Shown one piece after another: positions 17,607 to 25,229 of a DNA stretch of 52,628 bases. The translations under genes were made by a program, and so were the position numbers. Under the pieces are notes generated by a model. It was not told the DNA's origin and did not search any database. It saw only the letters and a list, made by a program, of their open reading frames with translations. How positions within the stretch are numbered: the stretch's first letter is position 1; the number at the start of each line of letters is the position of its first letter. This DNA comes from CAZBUK01 sp964495085. Its GTDB lineage: Bacteria > Bacteroidota > Ignavibacteria > T3Sed10-11. Location of the stretch: NCBI GenBank assembly GCA_964495085.1, contig CAZBUK010000019.1, positions 1 to 52,628 on the forward strand, in the 5' to 3' direction.

Positions 17607-18482
17607 TTATGCCGTTTGGGGAGGGGCGTCGTATATACCCGTCCTGATTGCATCGCAGATTTCGACCGCTCGTCTTACAGCCTTCACGTCATGAACACGC
17701 ACCAGGCGTGCCCCTCCGAGAACAGCCGCGACGGTCGATGCCAACGTTCCCTCGAGCCGGTCCTCGACCGGAAGTCCGAGAATCGCTCCGATAAACGATT
17801 TCCTCGATGTCCCGACCATAACCGGAACACCGATATCCAGAAATTCCGGAATTGATCGGAGAAGTTCAAGATTATGTTCGACTCGTTTCCCGAAACCGAT
17901 TCCCGGATCGACGATTATTTGTGAAACGCCTGCACTCCTTGCAGTCTGTACGCGTTCGGTAAGAAATCGCTTTACCTCTCCGATAAGATCTGTATACTGC
18001 GGGTCAGCCTGCATGGTTTTTGGCTCGCCCTGCATATGCATGAGAATTACCGCAGCGTCCGTTTCCGAGGCAGTGGCGGTCATCGCCGGATCGAAGCGGT
18101 GGGCGCTGATATCGTTTATGATAGATGCGCCCGCATACACTGCTTTCCGGGCGACAACGGCTTTTGTCGTGTCGATCGACAGAACTGCATTGGTGCGCTT
18201 TCGGAGTTCTTCGATAACCGGAATGACTCTCTTCAATTCTTCCTCCACACTGGCGCTTTCCGATCCGGGTCTGGTGGACTCCCCGCCGATATCGATGATA
18301 TCCGCCCCCTCTTCGATCATCCGAATGCCACGCTCGACCGCTTTCTTCGGATCGAGATATCTGCCGCCGTCGGAAAATGAATCCGGTGTGGCATTAAGTA
18401 TACCCATCACATACGTGCGCCGGTGAAAATCGAACGTCCTTGAGCCGTAGGTATGGGTATATGTATCGGAATTTGCGTTCAA
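17607..18482 (-). CDS. folP: Dihydropteroate synthase
   Basis: 291 residues. It joins p-aminobenzoate to 6-hydroxymethyl-dihydropterin diphosphate in folate synthesis and is the sulfonamide target. Signatures in order: VMGILNATPDSFSDGG (~25-40), DIGGESTRPGS (~62-72), LSIDTTKA, IINDISA, VILMHMQGEP, IIVDPGIGFGK and VGTSRKSFIG. The start at 18482 gives a slightly long N-terminus (about 25 residues before the first strand) and lacks a strong ribosome site. It heads the folP-cdaA-pcm-miaA run; 312 bases without a firm gene lie upstream. Confidence 0.96.
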   Translation of the reverse strand: MNANSDTYTHTYGSRTFDFHRRTYVMGILNATPDSFSDGGRYLDPKKAVERGIRMIEEGADIIDIGGESTRPGSESASVEEELKRVIPVIEELRKRTNAVLSIDTTKAVVARKAVYAGASIINDISAHRFDPAMTATASETDAAVILMHMQGEPKTMQADPQYTDLIGEVKRFLTERVQTARSAGVSQIIVDPGIGFGKRVEHNLELLRSIPEFLDIGVPVMVGTSRKSFIGAILGLPVEDRLEGTLASTVAAVLGGARLVRVHDVKAVRRAVEICDAIRTGIYDAPPQTA

Positions 18483-18794
18483 TGATGTACGATGTCTGAA
18501 TGTTGATTCGGAAAGCGGTTTTCGTGGTTAACCGACAAAAAATGGGAGGATGATATCACGGTCCTATACCCAGTTCCGTGAAGCCCTGTATGATGATTTT
18601 TATGGATAATGTATCGGAATTCGAGCACGGAGAAGTCGATACCGGCATCTGGACGCGCCGCATGGACGTTCGATAGTGCATTCAACAATGCGTGCCGCAT
18701 CGTCGGTTGGAGATTAGGTACTCGGATTGAAGCGGGCGATTTTGTCATTCTAACGTGAAATATACAAAAATCACCCTCTCTCTTCAATATTCGA
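18483..18794. other. Gene-poor stretch upstream of folP with a possible gene remnant
   Basis: A minus-strand open frame (TTG at 18787 to 18479) overlaps the folP start by four bases. Part of it, RHALLNALSNVHAARPDAG, vaguely resembles the REALVNALxHRDY region of AlbA_2-type ATP-dependent helicase-like proteins, but the rest does not, and no ribosome site or proper start is visible. It may be a decayed fragment or chance. Nothing else recognisable is here; the folP promoter probably lies within it. Confidence 0.3.
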
Positions 18795-18926
18795 TCAGGT
18801 TGACGGGGATGTTTTTTTCAGGTGTTCGCTTCGTTTCAACTCGGCTTTCATCGTTCTGATTTTCGTTTTGAGCTTCGCTCTTTTCCGCCGGTGTTTCATC
18901 ATGACTTTCTTCTTTGGTTTATTCAT
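18795..18926 (-). CDS. 43-residue highly basic protein
   Basis: A short frame from the ATG at 18926 to TGA encodes 43 residues, beginning MNKPKKKVMMKHRRKRAKLK and continuing with lysine- and arginine-rich sequence (TKIRTMKAELKR). About 19 of 43 residues are Lys, Arg or His, and there are no acidic residues before Glu29. The composition is that of small ribosome- or nucleic-acid-associated proteins; I cannot assign a family. The ribosome site is weak (GAG about 10 bases upstream). It lies 39 bases after the zinc-ribbon gene on the same strand. The sustained basic codon pattern over the full frame is the main support that it is real. Confidence 0.55.
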   Translation of the reverse strand: MNKPKKKVMMKHRRKRAKLKTKIRTMKAELKRSEHLKKTSPST

Positions 18927-18965
18927 ACCGTTTCTCAGCTATATTTGTTCATGTATGTATAACTA

Positions 18966-19142
18966 TTACGGCTCCGAACAGGAGTGATAAAATCCGCATT
19001 GCGGACAGACCAGCTTACACCTGAAACCGACCAACAGTATACCACAATTTACACAATATTGCCAGTAATGATGCTCTGATTTTTCGGATATCGCCGCCCG
19101 CTTCCGGTCGTCGGGTGTTTTCGTCGGTTCAGTCTCTTTCAT
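18966..19142 (-). CDS. Small zinc-ribbon protein
   Basis: 58 residues from the ATG at 19142, chosen because AAGGAGG lies eight bases before it; a GTG at 19160 would extend it six residues but swallows that ribosome site. The first half is charged and probably unfolded (KETEPTKTPDDRKRAA); the second is a zinc ribbon with YCVNCG and VCPQCGFYHSCS, two CxxC knuckles plus a fifth cysteine. Such mini-ribbons usually bind one zinc and contact nucleic acid or a partner protein. It lies 14 bases after the stop of the LON-domain gene, so they are cotranscribed. Function unknown. Confidence 0.8.
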   Translation of the reverse strand: MKETEPTKTPDDRKRAAISEKSEHHYWQYCVNCGILLVGFRCKLVCPQCGFYHSCSEP

Positions 19143-19156
19143 TCGTGAAACCTCCT

Positions 19157-19789
19157 TCACTCGTTCTGCAGGTAGCCGTCGGTTTGAATTATCCGGGTCA
19201 TCTCTTCGAGGTTTTCCAATTTTGGCAAAACGTCGGTTAAATACTCCACCAGGTATTCCAGTCGGTCATGCTCGGAATCCATTTCGAGAAGAACTTGTCG
19301 CCGGTGAGGCGGCAACCCGGCTTTCTGTGCGAGGAAGAATGAGGAGATTTCACGCTCAAGTTTTCCGGCATCGGCTCTGTATTTTCCCTGATAGATTTTT
19401 TCTACAAGCTCGTTATACAGATCGACAGCTTGTCGGTAAAGCGGTGAACCGTCGGTATTGAATCGGTCATCGAGTTGTTCGATACTTCCCAGGAGATATT
19501 CATTATGATGGGGATAATATTCGAGGAGACGGTATCGATGAATTCCGCCGACGATAATATCCAGTTTGCCGTCGGGATACCGTTCCGTTATTTCTTCGAT
19601 GCGTGCTGTGCAGCCGATCGCTTTTATCTTTCCGTCATCGATGAAATTGATCCCGAATATCCCGTCTTTTTCGAGAATCCCCGCGATCATTTTCTTATAC
19701 CGCTCCTCGAAGATGTGGAGCGGAAGCTTACTTTCCGGAAAGAGTACTACCCTTAACGGAAAGAGCGGAATTGTAACCGGGGTTACCAT
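19157..19789 (-). CDS. Stand-alone LON substrate-binding-domain protein
   Basis: 210 residues from the ATG at 19789, which begins MVTPVTIPLFPLRVVLFPES, the standard start of the Lon N-terminal (PUA-like) domain; the open frame extends 20 residues upstream into arginine-rich sequence that is unlikely to be translated. The fold markers LPLHIFEERYKKMI, FGINFIDDGKIKAIGCTARI and VGGIHRYRLLEY follow in order. The C-terminal third is helical, like the segment after the PUA-like domain in Lon. There is no AAA+ or protease domain. Such stand-alone proteins are common, and their role (adaptor or substrate recognition) is not settled. First gene of a unit that includes the zinc ribbon and perhaps the 43-residue basic protein. 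Confidence 0.9.
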   Translation of the reverse strand: MVTPVTIPLFPLRVVLFPESKLPLHIFEERYKKMIAGILEKDGIFGINFIDDGKIKAIGCTARIEEITERYPDGKLDIIVGGIHRYRLLEYYPHHNEYLLGSIEQLDDRFNTDGSPLYRQAVDLYNELVEKIYQGKYRADAGKLEREISSFFLAQKAGLPPHRRQVLLEMDSEHDRLEYLVEYLTDVLPKLENLEEMTRIIQTDGYLQNE

Positions 19790-19831
19790 CGCTGCGCATC
19801 GTCGCCGACTGAACAAGCGTATAAAATAAAG

Positions 19832-19868
19832 AAAGGGAACGCGGCACACCTTTCCCGCATTCCCTTTT
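19832..19868 (-). terminator. Terminator after sodB
   Basis: Inverted repeat AAAGGGAACGCGG (19832-19844) pairs with 19855-19867 over 13 positions with one mismatch and a 10-base loop. On the minus strand it is followed by CTTTATTTTAT, and on the plus strand by a single further T. It lies 33 bases after the sodB stop and separates that operon from the LON-domain gene. Confidence 0.78.
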
Positions 19869-19900
19869 CAAACCGGATGCCCGTACGGGAATCTTCGGTT

Positions 19901-20530
19901 CTACTTATGAACATATTTTTTGAACCGATCGTTGATTCGTTCCCAATGAAGGCCGCCGATGAAGTTATCGATGTATTTCGCTCTTGCCGGACCGTCTTTG
20001 TGATAATAGGCATGTTCAAATACGTCGATTGCGATCAGCGGAACCGCTCCCCAGATCGCTCCGTATTGGTGCTCGTCGACTAACACGTTCATCAGTCGAC
20101 CGGAGCCGAGAACGTCAAAGACCAAAATTCCCCAGCCGCTGTTCTTCGCCGCCAGCGCAGCCGATTTGAAGTCTTCCCTCCATGACTCGAATGTTCCGAA
20201 ATCCTTCTCGATCTGCTTGCGGATCTCTGCACCTTTCGACGAATCCCCGTCGCCGCCGAGATTCTCCCAGAATATATCGTGAAGAACGTTTCCCGCGTGA
20301 TTGAAGGTTTGCCGCCGCTTCAGTTCCCCGTAGGCACTGTAATTGGCGTTTGCAGCCGAACGGTCGGCGCTCTCGAGTCCTTTCTCGATCTCGTTCAACT
20401 TGGCGACGTATCCTTTATGATGGGTCGAGTAATGCCAATCGGCAGTCTCAGCGCTCATAACATTTTTCAGAATACTCTTCGCCTCGTCGTCCGAGTAGGG
20501 TCTCGGTTTCAACTTCCATTCATAAGCCAT
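19901..20530 (-). CDS. sodB: Superoxide dismutase, Fe/Mn type
   Basis: 209 residues. It converts superoxide to oxygen and hydrogen peroxide. The N-terminal helical hairpin has HYSTHHKGYVAKLN and FNHAGNVLHDIFWENLGG (first two metal ligands), and the C-terminal domain has NSGWGILVFD, DEHQYGAIWGAVPLIAIDVFEHAYYHKDG condensed in two motifs, with the Asp and His ligands in DVFEHAYY. Metal choice (Fe, Mn or either) cannot be decided by eye. GGAGG lies seven bases before the ATG. No signal peptide, so cytoplasmic. It is the last gene of the Rrf2-desulfurase-93aa-sodB run and is followed by a good terminator, suggesting joint control with Fe-S metabolism. Confidence 0.96.
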   Translation of the reverse strand: MAYEWKLKPRPYSDDEAKSILKNVMSAETADWHYSTHHKGYVAKLNEIEKGLESADRSAANANYSAYGELKRRQTFNHAGNVLHDIFWENLGGDGDSSKGAEIRKQIEKDFGTFESWREDFKSAALAAKNSGWGILVFDVLGSGRLMNVLVDEHQYGAIWGAVPLIAIDVFEHAYYHKDGPARAKYIDNFIGGLHWERINDRFKKYVHK

Positions 20531-20618
20531 ATAATCCTCCAGATTTATACGATAGTGAGAGTGAACATTTACGCGGATGATGGATATACTTGATGCGGTC
20601 TTGACGGCATGCCGGATT

Positions 20619-20900
20619 TCAGGATGCTTTCTTTGTAAATTCCGGAAAGTTGACCACCCAGCTCTGATGATTCAGCTTTCGGAATATGTCCTGTGTCTCG
20701 AGGGATTGTGAAAGTTCAACGGCGAGTTTTTCCGCCTCCGGATATTTTACCTGTATGCCTTTTGTTTCCCTAAAATATTTCATTATACCGTACTGTACAT
20801 CGCGCAGGAAGATATTGGACAGGTGATACAGGGGAAAATGTCCCTTCAGAAAGCGAAGAAATTCCTGATGATTGTTCTTCAGGATTTCAGATTTATTCAT
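20619..20900 (-). CDS. Conserved-looking 93-residue protein, unknown function
   Basis: 93 residues with a GGAGG eight bases before the ATG, 20 bases after the cysteine desulfurase stop. It is mostly helical and has no signal peptide, membrane segment or cysteine: NHQEFLRFLKGHFPLYHLSN, then IMKYFRETKGIQVKYPEAEKLAVELSQSLE and LNHQSWVVNFPEF are the notable stretches. I do not recognise the family. Its position between a cysteine desulfurase and superoxide dismutase under an Rrf2 regulator suggests a role in Fe-S or redox homeostasis, for example as a partner protein, but nothing in its sequence binds a cluster. Confidence 0.75.
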   Translation of the reverse strand: MNKSEILKNNHQEFLRFLKGHFPLYHLSNIFLRDVQYGIMKYFRETKGIQVKYPEAEKLAVELSQSLETQDIFRKLNHQSWVVNFPEFTKKAS

Positions 20901-20920
20901 CTTAGGTATCCTCCGGTAAG

Positions 20921-22114
20921 TTATATTCGTATGCGATTTCCGGACCGACTTCCCGCGTTTCTCCGAATCCTCTCCACTGCGTCGACAATGCGCGATCCCG
21001 CAGCTTCGATTTCCTCCGGTGTCGTATTACGCCCCAGTCCGATCCGAATTCCGGAAATCACCCGTGCATCGTTCGGCTTTTTATATAACGCACGGAGTAC
21101 GTGCGAAGGTTCAATCTGCGAACCCGAACAGGCCGATCCGGAGGAGAGTGCGACGTCTTCCAGCGCCATGAGCGTCAACTGCGCCTCCACACCGGGGAAA
21201 CTGATATTGAGATTATTGCATATTCGCTGTTCGGAGGAACCGTTCAGGACCGCGTCTGGAATATTATCGGCGATATAGTGCCAAAGCCGGTCGCGCAATT
21301 CCGTTATCCGCGGGATTTCCGAATCGAGCAGTTCATACGACAGCTCGATCGCTTTTGCCAGTCCGACGATGCCGGGTACGTTTAACGATCCCGAACGAAG
21401 TCCCCGCTCCTGCCCGCCGCCGATGATCACCGGTTTGAGTCCGATCCCGGGCCGCCTGGTTCTCACGTAGAGAAGGCCGGTTCCCTTGGGAGCGTAAATT
21501 TTATGTCCCGATAACGAGAGCAGATCGATTACCATATCGTCGACGCGCAGCGGTATCTTTCCGATCGCCTGCGTCGCATCGCAATGAAATATCACTCCAT
21601 GTTTTCTTGCAATACGGCCTATCTCCCCGATCGGATGCAACACGCCGATTTCGTTATTAGCAGCCATGAGGGATATTAGCGCTGTATCTTTCCGGATGGA
21701 TTTTTCGAGATCGGCGGTGTCGATGAGTCCTGTTTCATCGACGGGAAGATAAGTCACCTCGCAGCCTCGGTTGGCGAGAAACGCACAGATTTCGAGGACG
21801 CTCTTATGCTCGGTGCGGCATGTGATAATATGTCCGCCTTTTCCGGATCCGCCGTCGATTATTCCCCGGATCGCGAGATTGTTCGACTCGGTGCTTCCTC
21901 CGGTAAAAATGATTTCTTCGGCTTCCGCTCCCAGATATCCGGCTATTGTTTGTCTCGATTGATCGACGGCCTCCTGCGCTTTCCAACCGTATTCGTGGAA
22001 TCTACTGGCCGGATTGCCGTAGATCTCATTAAAATAAGGGAGCATCGCCTGTAATACCCGCTCATCAACGGGCGTTGTGGAATGATAATCCAGGTAGATG
22101 GGGTGTCTCGGCAT
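20921..22114 (-). CDS. iscS: Cysteine desulfurase (NifS/IscS family)
   Basis: 397 residues, a pyridoxal-phosphate enzyme that takes sulfur from cysteine for Fe-S clusters and thio-modifications. It opens with IYLDYHSTTPVD; GGSTESNNLAI, TEHKSVLE (His103), NNEIGVLHPI and HCDATQAIGK bind the cofactor, and the PLP lysine is Lys205 in SLSGHKIYAPKG. The persulfide cysteine is Cys329 in SSGSACSGS, on the flexible loop of the class I type. The gene starts 12 bases after the Rrf2 gene stop and has no strong ribosome site of its own, so it is probably coupled. No iscU, sufBCD or other scaffold gene is adjacent. Confidence 0.95.
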   Translation of the reverse strand: MPRHPIYLDYHSTTPVDERVLQAMLPYFNEIYGNPASRFHEYGWKAQEAVDQSRQTIAGYLGAEAEEIIFTGGSTESNNLAIRGIIDGGSGKGGHIITCRTEHKSVLEICAFLANRGCEVTYLPVDETGLIDTADLEKSIRKDTALISLMAANNEIGVLHPIGEIGRIARKHGVIFHCDATQAIGKIPLRVDDMVIDLLSLSGHKIYAPKGTGLLYVRTRRPGIGLKPVIIGGGQERGLRSGSLNVPGIVGLAKAIELSYELLDSEIPRITELRDRLWHYIADNIPDAVLNGSSEQRICNNLNISFPGVEAQLTLMALEDVALSSGSACSGSQIEPSHVLRALYKKPNDARVISGIRIGLGRNTTPEEIEAAGSRIVDAVERIRRNAGSRSGNRIRI

Positions 22115-22126
22115 AAGATTAGAACA

Positions 22127-22531
22127 TCAGACGATTTCGGCGATGGTCATTGTTTCGAAGAATGAATTAATATTTTTCTGAATTTTGCCGAGCGGTTTTC
22201 GAATGGTGCAGTCGTCGAATATATCGCAACCCTCCGGTCCGTCGACATAACATTCAGCCAGCATCGGTTTTGCCTTTTCAATGGAATTGATAACATCAGC
22301 TACTTTTATCTCAGCCGGATTATGTGCGAGAACGTATCCGCCGCGGACACCCTGGTATGATTGAATCAGTCTTGAGTGGGATAAACTTTGGAGTACCTTT
22401 GCCAGCAGTTCGTACGGTATATTATACTTCTGGGCGATTTCCTTGGCGGTGCTTACCGTACCGCGATCGATCGACGCGAAATGCTTCATTGCGATCAATC
22501 CATATTCGACTCTCTTGGATAACCTTAACAT
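22127..22531 (-). CDS. Rrf2/IscR-family transcriptional regulator
   Basis: 134 residues from the ATG at 22531, with AAGG nine bases upstream; a longer frame to 22597 runs through the probable promoter and is rejected. Residues 1-70 form the winged helix (LRLSKRVEYGLIAMKHFA, then LLAKVLQSLSHSRLIQSYQG and VRGGYVLAHNP). Three cysteines at 94, 102 and 108 match the spacing of the Fe-S cluster site in IscR, followed by the fourth-ligand region. It should sense cluster or redox state and control its own operon: cysteine desulfurase, a 93-residue protein and superoxide dismutase. A palindrome lies between its promoter and its start. Confidence 0.92.
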   Translation of the reverse strand: MLRLSKRVEYGLIAMKHFASIDRGTVSTAKEIAQKYNIPYELLAKVLQSLSHSRLIQSYQGVRGGYVLAHNPAEIKVADVINSIEKAKPMLAECYVDGPEGCDIFDDCTIRKPLGKIQKNINSFFETMTIAEIV

Positions 22532-22545
22532 AAAAAGCAGCCTTA

Positions 22546-22570
22546 AAATCCGACCATTTTTATCCGATTT
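22546..22570. promoter_or_regulatory. Candidate Rrf2/IscR operator
   Basis: An imperfect palindrome of 25 bases: AAATCCGA (22546-22553), nine bases, TCCGATTT (22563-22570), eight-base arms with one mismatch. It lies just downstream of the likely -10 box and upstream of the regulator's ribosome site, the right place for autorepression. Size and symmetry suit a dimeric Rrf2 protein; that this protein binds it is inference. Confidence 0.42.
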
Positions 22571-22579
22571 AAAAATATA

Positions 22580-22607
22580 AATATAATAAAATTTCATGAA
22601 AAGTCAA
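22580..22607 (-). promoter_or_regulatory. Candidate sigma70-like promoter of the Rrf2-desulfurase operon
   Basis: On the minus strand, TTGACT (22607-22602) and TATATT (22585-22580) are 16 bases apart in very AT-rich DNA, placing the start of transcription near 22573, beside the palindrome. Matches 5 of 6 at each box. FCB bacteria may use different promoter consensus sequences. Confidence 0.42.
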
Positions 22608-22741
22608 CGTACAAATTGTTAATAAATCTTGATTTAGAGAATTACATTTTGTAATATGCACATCAAGACGGAACTGTGGGCCACTCCTTCCTACGTTCAC
22701 GTTGTCGCAAATCATATTTTTCTACCGACCTTCAGTATCAC

Positions 22742-23680
22742 ATGAATACGCACAATCCGAAGAATCTCGAAGATCTGCTCAGCGATTCCATACAGAAACA
22801 GCCCGAGAAAGATCAGATCGGCTATATAGCGATCATCGGACTCGGCGTTATGGGACGGGGCATATGTCAGACAATAGCCGCTGCCGGCATGGACGTTCTC
22901 GGCGTCGAGCGAAACCGTGAAACCGTCGAACTTAGCATCACTGCCATTAAATCCAATCTCGACCGTGAAATTCAACGATGGGCAATTACCAAGAACGAGC
23001 GACAGGCCATCCTGTCCAGAATAAAAATTACCGACGAGATCGAACAGATTACCGAATGCGATCTGGTTATCGAAGCGATCGATGAAGAGTTTTCTACCAA
23101 ACAAAACCTGTTCAACACTATTGATTCTCTCTGCCCCCCGCATACAATCATCATCTCCAATACATCGACTCTGAATCTCACGAAACTTGCGGCAAAGACG
23201 AACCGCGCCGACAGGATCATAGGAATGCACTTTCTTCAACCTGTCCCGAAAATTCCACTCGTTGAGATCATCAGGGCGCTGAAAACATCCGATGAGACGT
23301 TTCTGAAGGTCAAAGACTTCGCCGAACATCTCGGGAAGACTGTTGTCGAAGTGTACGAGTATCCCGGATTCGTCACGACGCGGGTTATCGTTCCGATGTT
23401 GAACGAAGCGATGCATGTCCTCATGGAGGGGATTGCAACTGCGGAAGGTATCGATACGGCTATGCGGCTCGGATATAATCTCACCATGGGCCCGCTCGAA
23501 CTCGCCGATACCATCGGCCTGGATCAAGTTCATACCTGGATGGACGCCCTCTTTCATGAACTCGGCGATTCGAAATACCGTCCCTGCCCAATCCTCAAAA
23601 AGCTCGTGCGGGAGGGAAAGCTGGGGAAAAAGACCCAGGAAGGTTTCTTTAAATACAACGAAGCGGGACAGAAGCTTTGA
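22742..23680 (+). CDS. 3-hydroxyacyl-CoA (3-hydroxybutyryl-CoA) dehydrogenase
   Basis: 312 residues from the ATG at 22742. The NAD fold starts at YIAIIGLGVMGRGICQTIAA (residues ~30-48), preceded by a polar extension of ~28 residues not present in the usual ~282-residue Hbd. Other marks: LVIEAIDEEF, SNTSTLNLTKLA, HFLQPVPKIPLVEII (catalytic His in the HFxxP motif) and the C-terminal domain GPLELADTIGLDQV with GKKTQEGFFKYN. It oxidises 3-hydroxyacyl-CoA or works in reverse toward butyryl-CoA. The stop is 55 bases before acetate kinase. No crotonase or thiolase is adjacent, so direction and chain length are open. Confidence 0.92.
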   Translation: MNTHNPKNLEDLLSDSIQKQPEKDQIGYIAIIGLGVMGRGICQTIAAAGMDVLGVERNRETVELSITAIKSNLDREIQRWAITKNERQAILSRIKITDEIEQITECDLVIEAIDEEFSTKQNLFNTIDSLCPPHTIIISNTSTLNLTKLAAKTNRADRIIGMHFLQPVPKIPLVEIIRALKTSDETFLKVKDFAEHLGKTVVEVYEYPGFVTTRVIVPMLNEAMHVLMEGIATAEGIDTAMRLGYNLTMGPLELADTIGLDQVHTWMDALFHELGDSKYRPCPILKKLVREGKLGKKTQEGFFKYNEAGQKL

Positions 23681-23735
23681 TCTCTTCAGCGATTCGGATT
23701 ACTCTCTTAAACTTGAAAATATCGGATACCGGCAT

Positions 23736-24950
23736 ATGAATACCCTGGTTCTCAATTGCGGCAGCTCATCCGTGAAATATCAGTTCATCAATCCGGACGA
23801 GCAAAAAGTGCTGACACAGGGAATCGTTGAACGAATCGGCATGACCGGGGCACTGTTGAAGAACAAAAGATTCGACGGAGATGAGATAACCATTGCGGGA
23901 GAGATTCTTGACCATGCAACGGCAGTAGATTATATCCTCGCGGTGCTCCTGAGTAAAAATCATGGAGTAATCAAGGACCGAAATGAAATCGACGCCATCG
24001 GACACCGGGTCGTTCATGGAGGCGAAACCTTCACGGAATCGGTTCTGATAACCGATGTTGTGGTCAAGGGGATCCGGGATAATATCGAGCTTGCTCCGCT
24101 CCATAACCCGCATAATCTCAGAGGCATTACCGCCTGCGCATCTCAACTGCCGAACATTCCGCAGGTAGCTGTCTTCGATACAGCGTTCCACCAGCAGATG
24201 CCTCCGCATGCGTATCTCTACGGAATTCCTTACTCTCTGTACAGGAGATATAAAATCCGGCGTTATGGATTTCACGGTACCTCGCATCGGTATGTTTCGG
24301 CCCGTACAGCTTCCATTATCGGGAAACCGCTCACGGATTTAAAGCTGATCACATGTCACCTCGGCAACGGATGCAGCATGGCAGCGATTGACCGGGGAGT
24401 ATCGGTCGACACCACCATGGGATTTACTCCGCTCGAAGGTCTTCTCATGGGAACCCGAACGGGTGATATGGACCCTTCGGTTATCCTCTACATAATGTCG
24501 AAGGAGGAATTAGGTCTTTCCGAGGCCAACGCGTTGCTGAACAAACACAGCGGATTGCTCGGGATATCAGGCGTCAGCAGCGATCTGCGTGATATTCTCC
24601 AGGAGGCGAACAACTCAAATAAACAGGCTCAGCATGCATTCGAGGTATTTGTTTACCGTATCAGGAAATATCTCGGGAGTTTCGCCATGGCACTCGACGG
24701 TCTCGATGCGATCGTCTTCACGGGTGGCATCGGGGAAAATAGTCCGGATGTGAGACGGCAGTCGCTTGAAGGTTCGCCGATTATCGGGGCAAAGCTCGAT
24801 CCGTCAAAGAATAATTCGGGAGAGAAAGAAAGGCCGATACACAGCGATGATTCAAAAGTCGGCATATATATCGTACCCACCAATGAAGAGCTAATGATCG
24901 CCATCGATACGATGAATATAGTTAAATCTACCGGCCGAGCATCGGGTTGA
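23736..24950 (+). CDS. ackA: Acetate kinase
   Basis: 404 residues from the ATG at 23736, which gives the family start MNTLVLNCGSSSVKYQFI; the frame stays open far upstream through the dehydrogenase gene, but that part is a shadow. It makes ATP and acetate from acetyl-phosphate and ADP. Motifs: GHRVVHGGETF (catalytic Arg), VFDTAFHQQMP (Asp), YGFHGTSHRYV, CHLGNGCSMAAI and GFTPLEGLLMGTRTGDMDP, then FTGGIGENS for adenosine binding. No phosphotransacetylase is next to it. A butyrate-kinase role is less likely given the exact AckA motifs. Cytoplasmic. Confidence 0.96.
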   Translation: MNTLVLNCGSSSVKYQFINPDEQKVLTQGIVERIGMTGALLKNKRFDGDEITIAGEILDHATAVDYILAVLLSKNHGVIKDRNEIDAIGHRVVHGGETFTESVLITDVVVKGIRDNIELAPLHNPHNLRGITACASQLPNIPQVAVFDTAFHQQMPPHAYLYGIPYSLYRRYKIRRYGFHGTSHRYVSARTASIIGKPLTDLKLITCHLGNGCSMAAIDRGVSVDTTMGFTPLEGLLMGTRTGDMDPSVILYIMSKEELGLSEANALLNKHSGLLGISGVSSDLRDILQEANNSNKQAQHAFEVFVYRIRKYLGSFAMALDGLDAIVFTGGIGENSPDVRRQSLEGSPIIGAKLDPSKNNSGEKERPIHSDDSKVGIYIVPTNEELMIAIDTMNIVKSTGRASG

Positions 24951-25229
24951 GGATCCGGCGAATTTGCAATCTCGTTTTTGCCGCTTATAAATTCTAGTCC
25001 GACGCCGTCTCAATTCTCCTATCCTATTGCTGTGGATGGTACGGTCGACTTCCGACGAAAACATTGGTTCGCATATGTTGGTTCATTGCGGTTGATGTGA
25101 GAATCGAAAACCTGCTTATTCCTGATAGTGTAGATAAATAATCACCCCTCACCAGAGCCACATAGACCCGGTCGGTTGTGCAGCTATCCACACGGCATCA
25201 TGATCCGCTCATTTTTCAGTCATATATAA
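24951..25229. other. Convergent intergenic region, no gene seen
   Basis: 279 bases between the acetate kinase and subtilase stops. Several short inverted repeats are possible, but none has a clean stem with a T-run on either strand. No small coding frame, tRNA or repeat was recognised. Confidence 0.5.

Noticed and set aside
18479..18787. 102-codon frame overlapping the folP start, weakly AlbA_2-helicase-like
   Set aside because: TTG start, no ribosome site and only about 20 residues that resemble anything; kept only as a possible remnant.
22712..23557. 281-codon minus-strand frame opposite the hydroxyacyl-CoA dehydrogenase
   Set aside because: Mirror of a well-supported gene; no recognisable domain and would block the dehydrogenase.
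23415..23735. Upstream extension of acetate kinase
   Set aside because: The frame is open inside the dehydrogenase gene, but the AckA family starts at the ATG at 23736.
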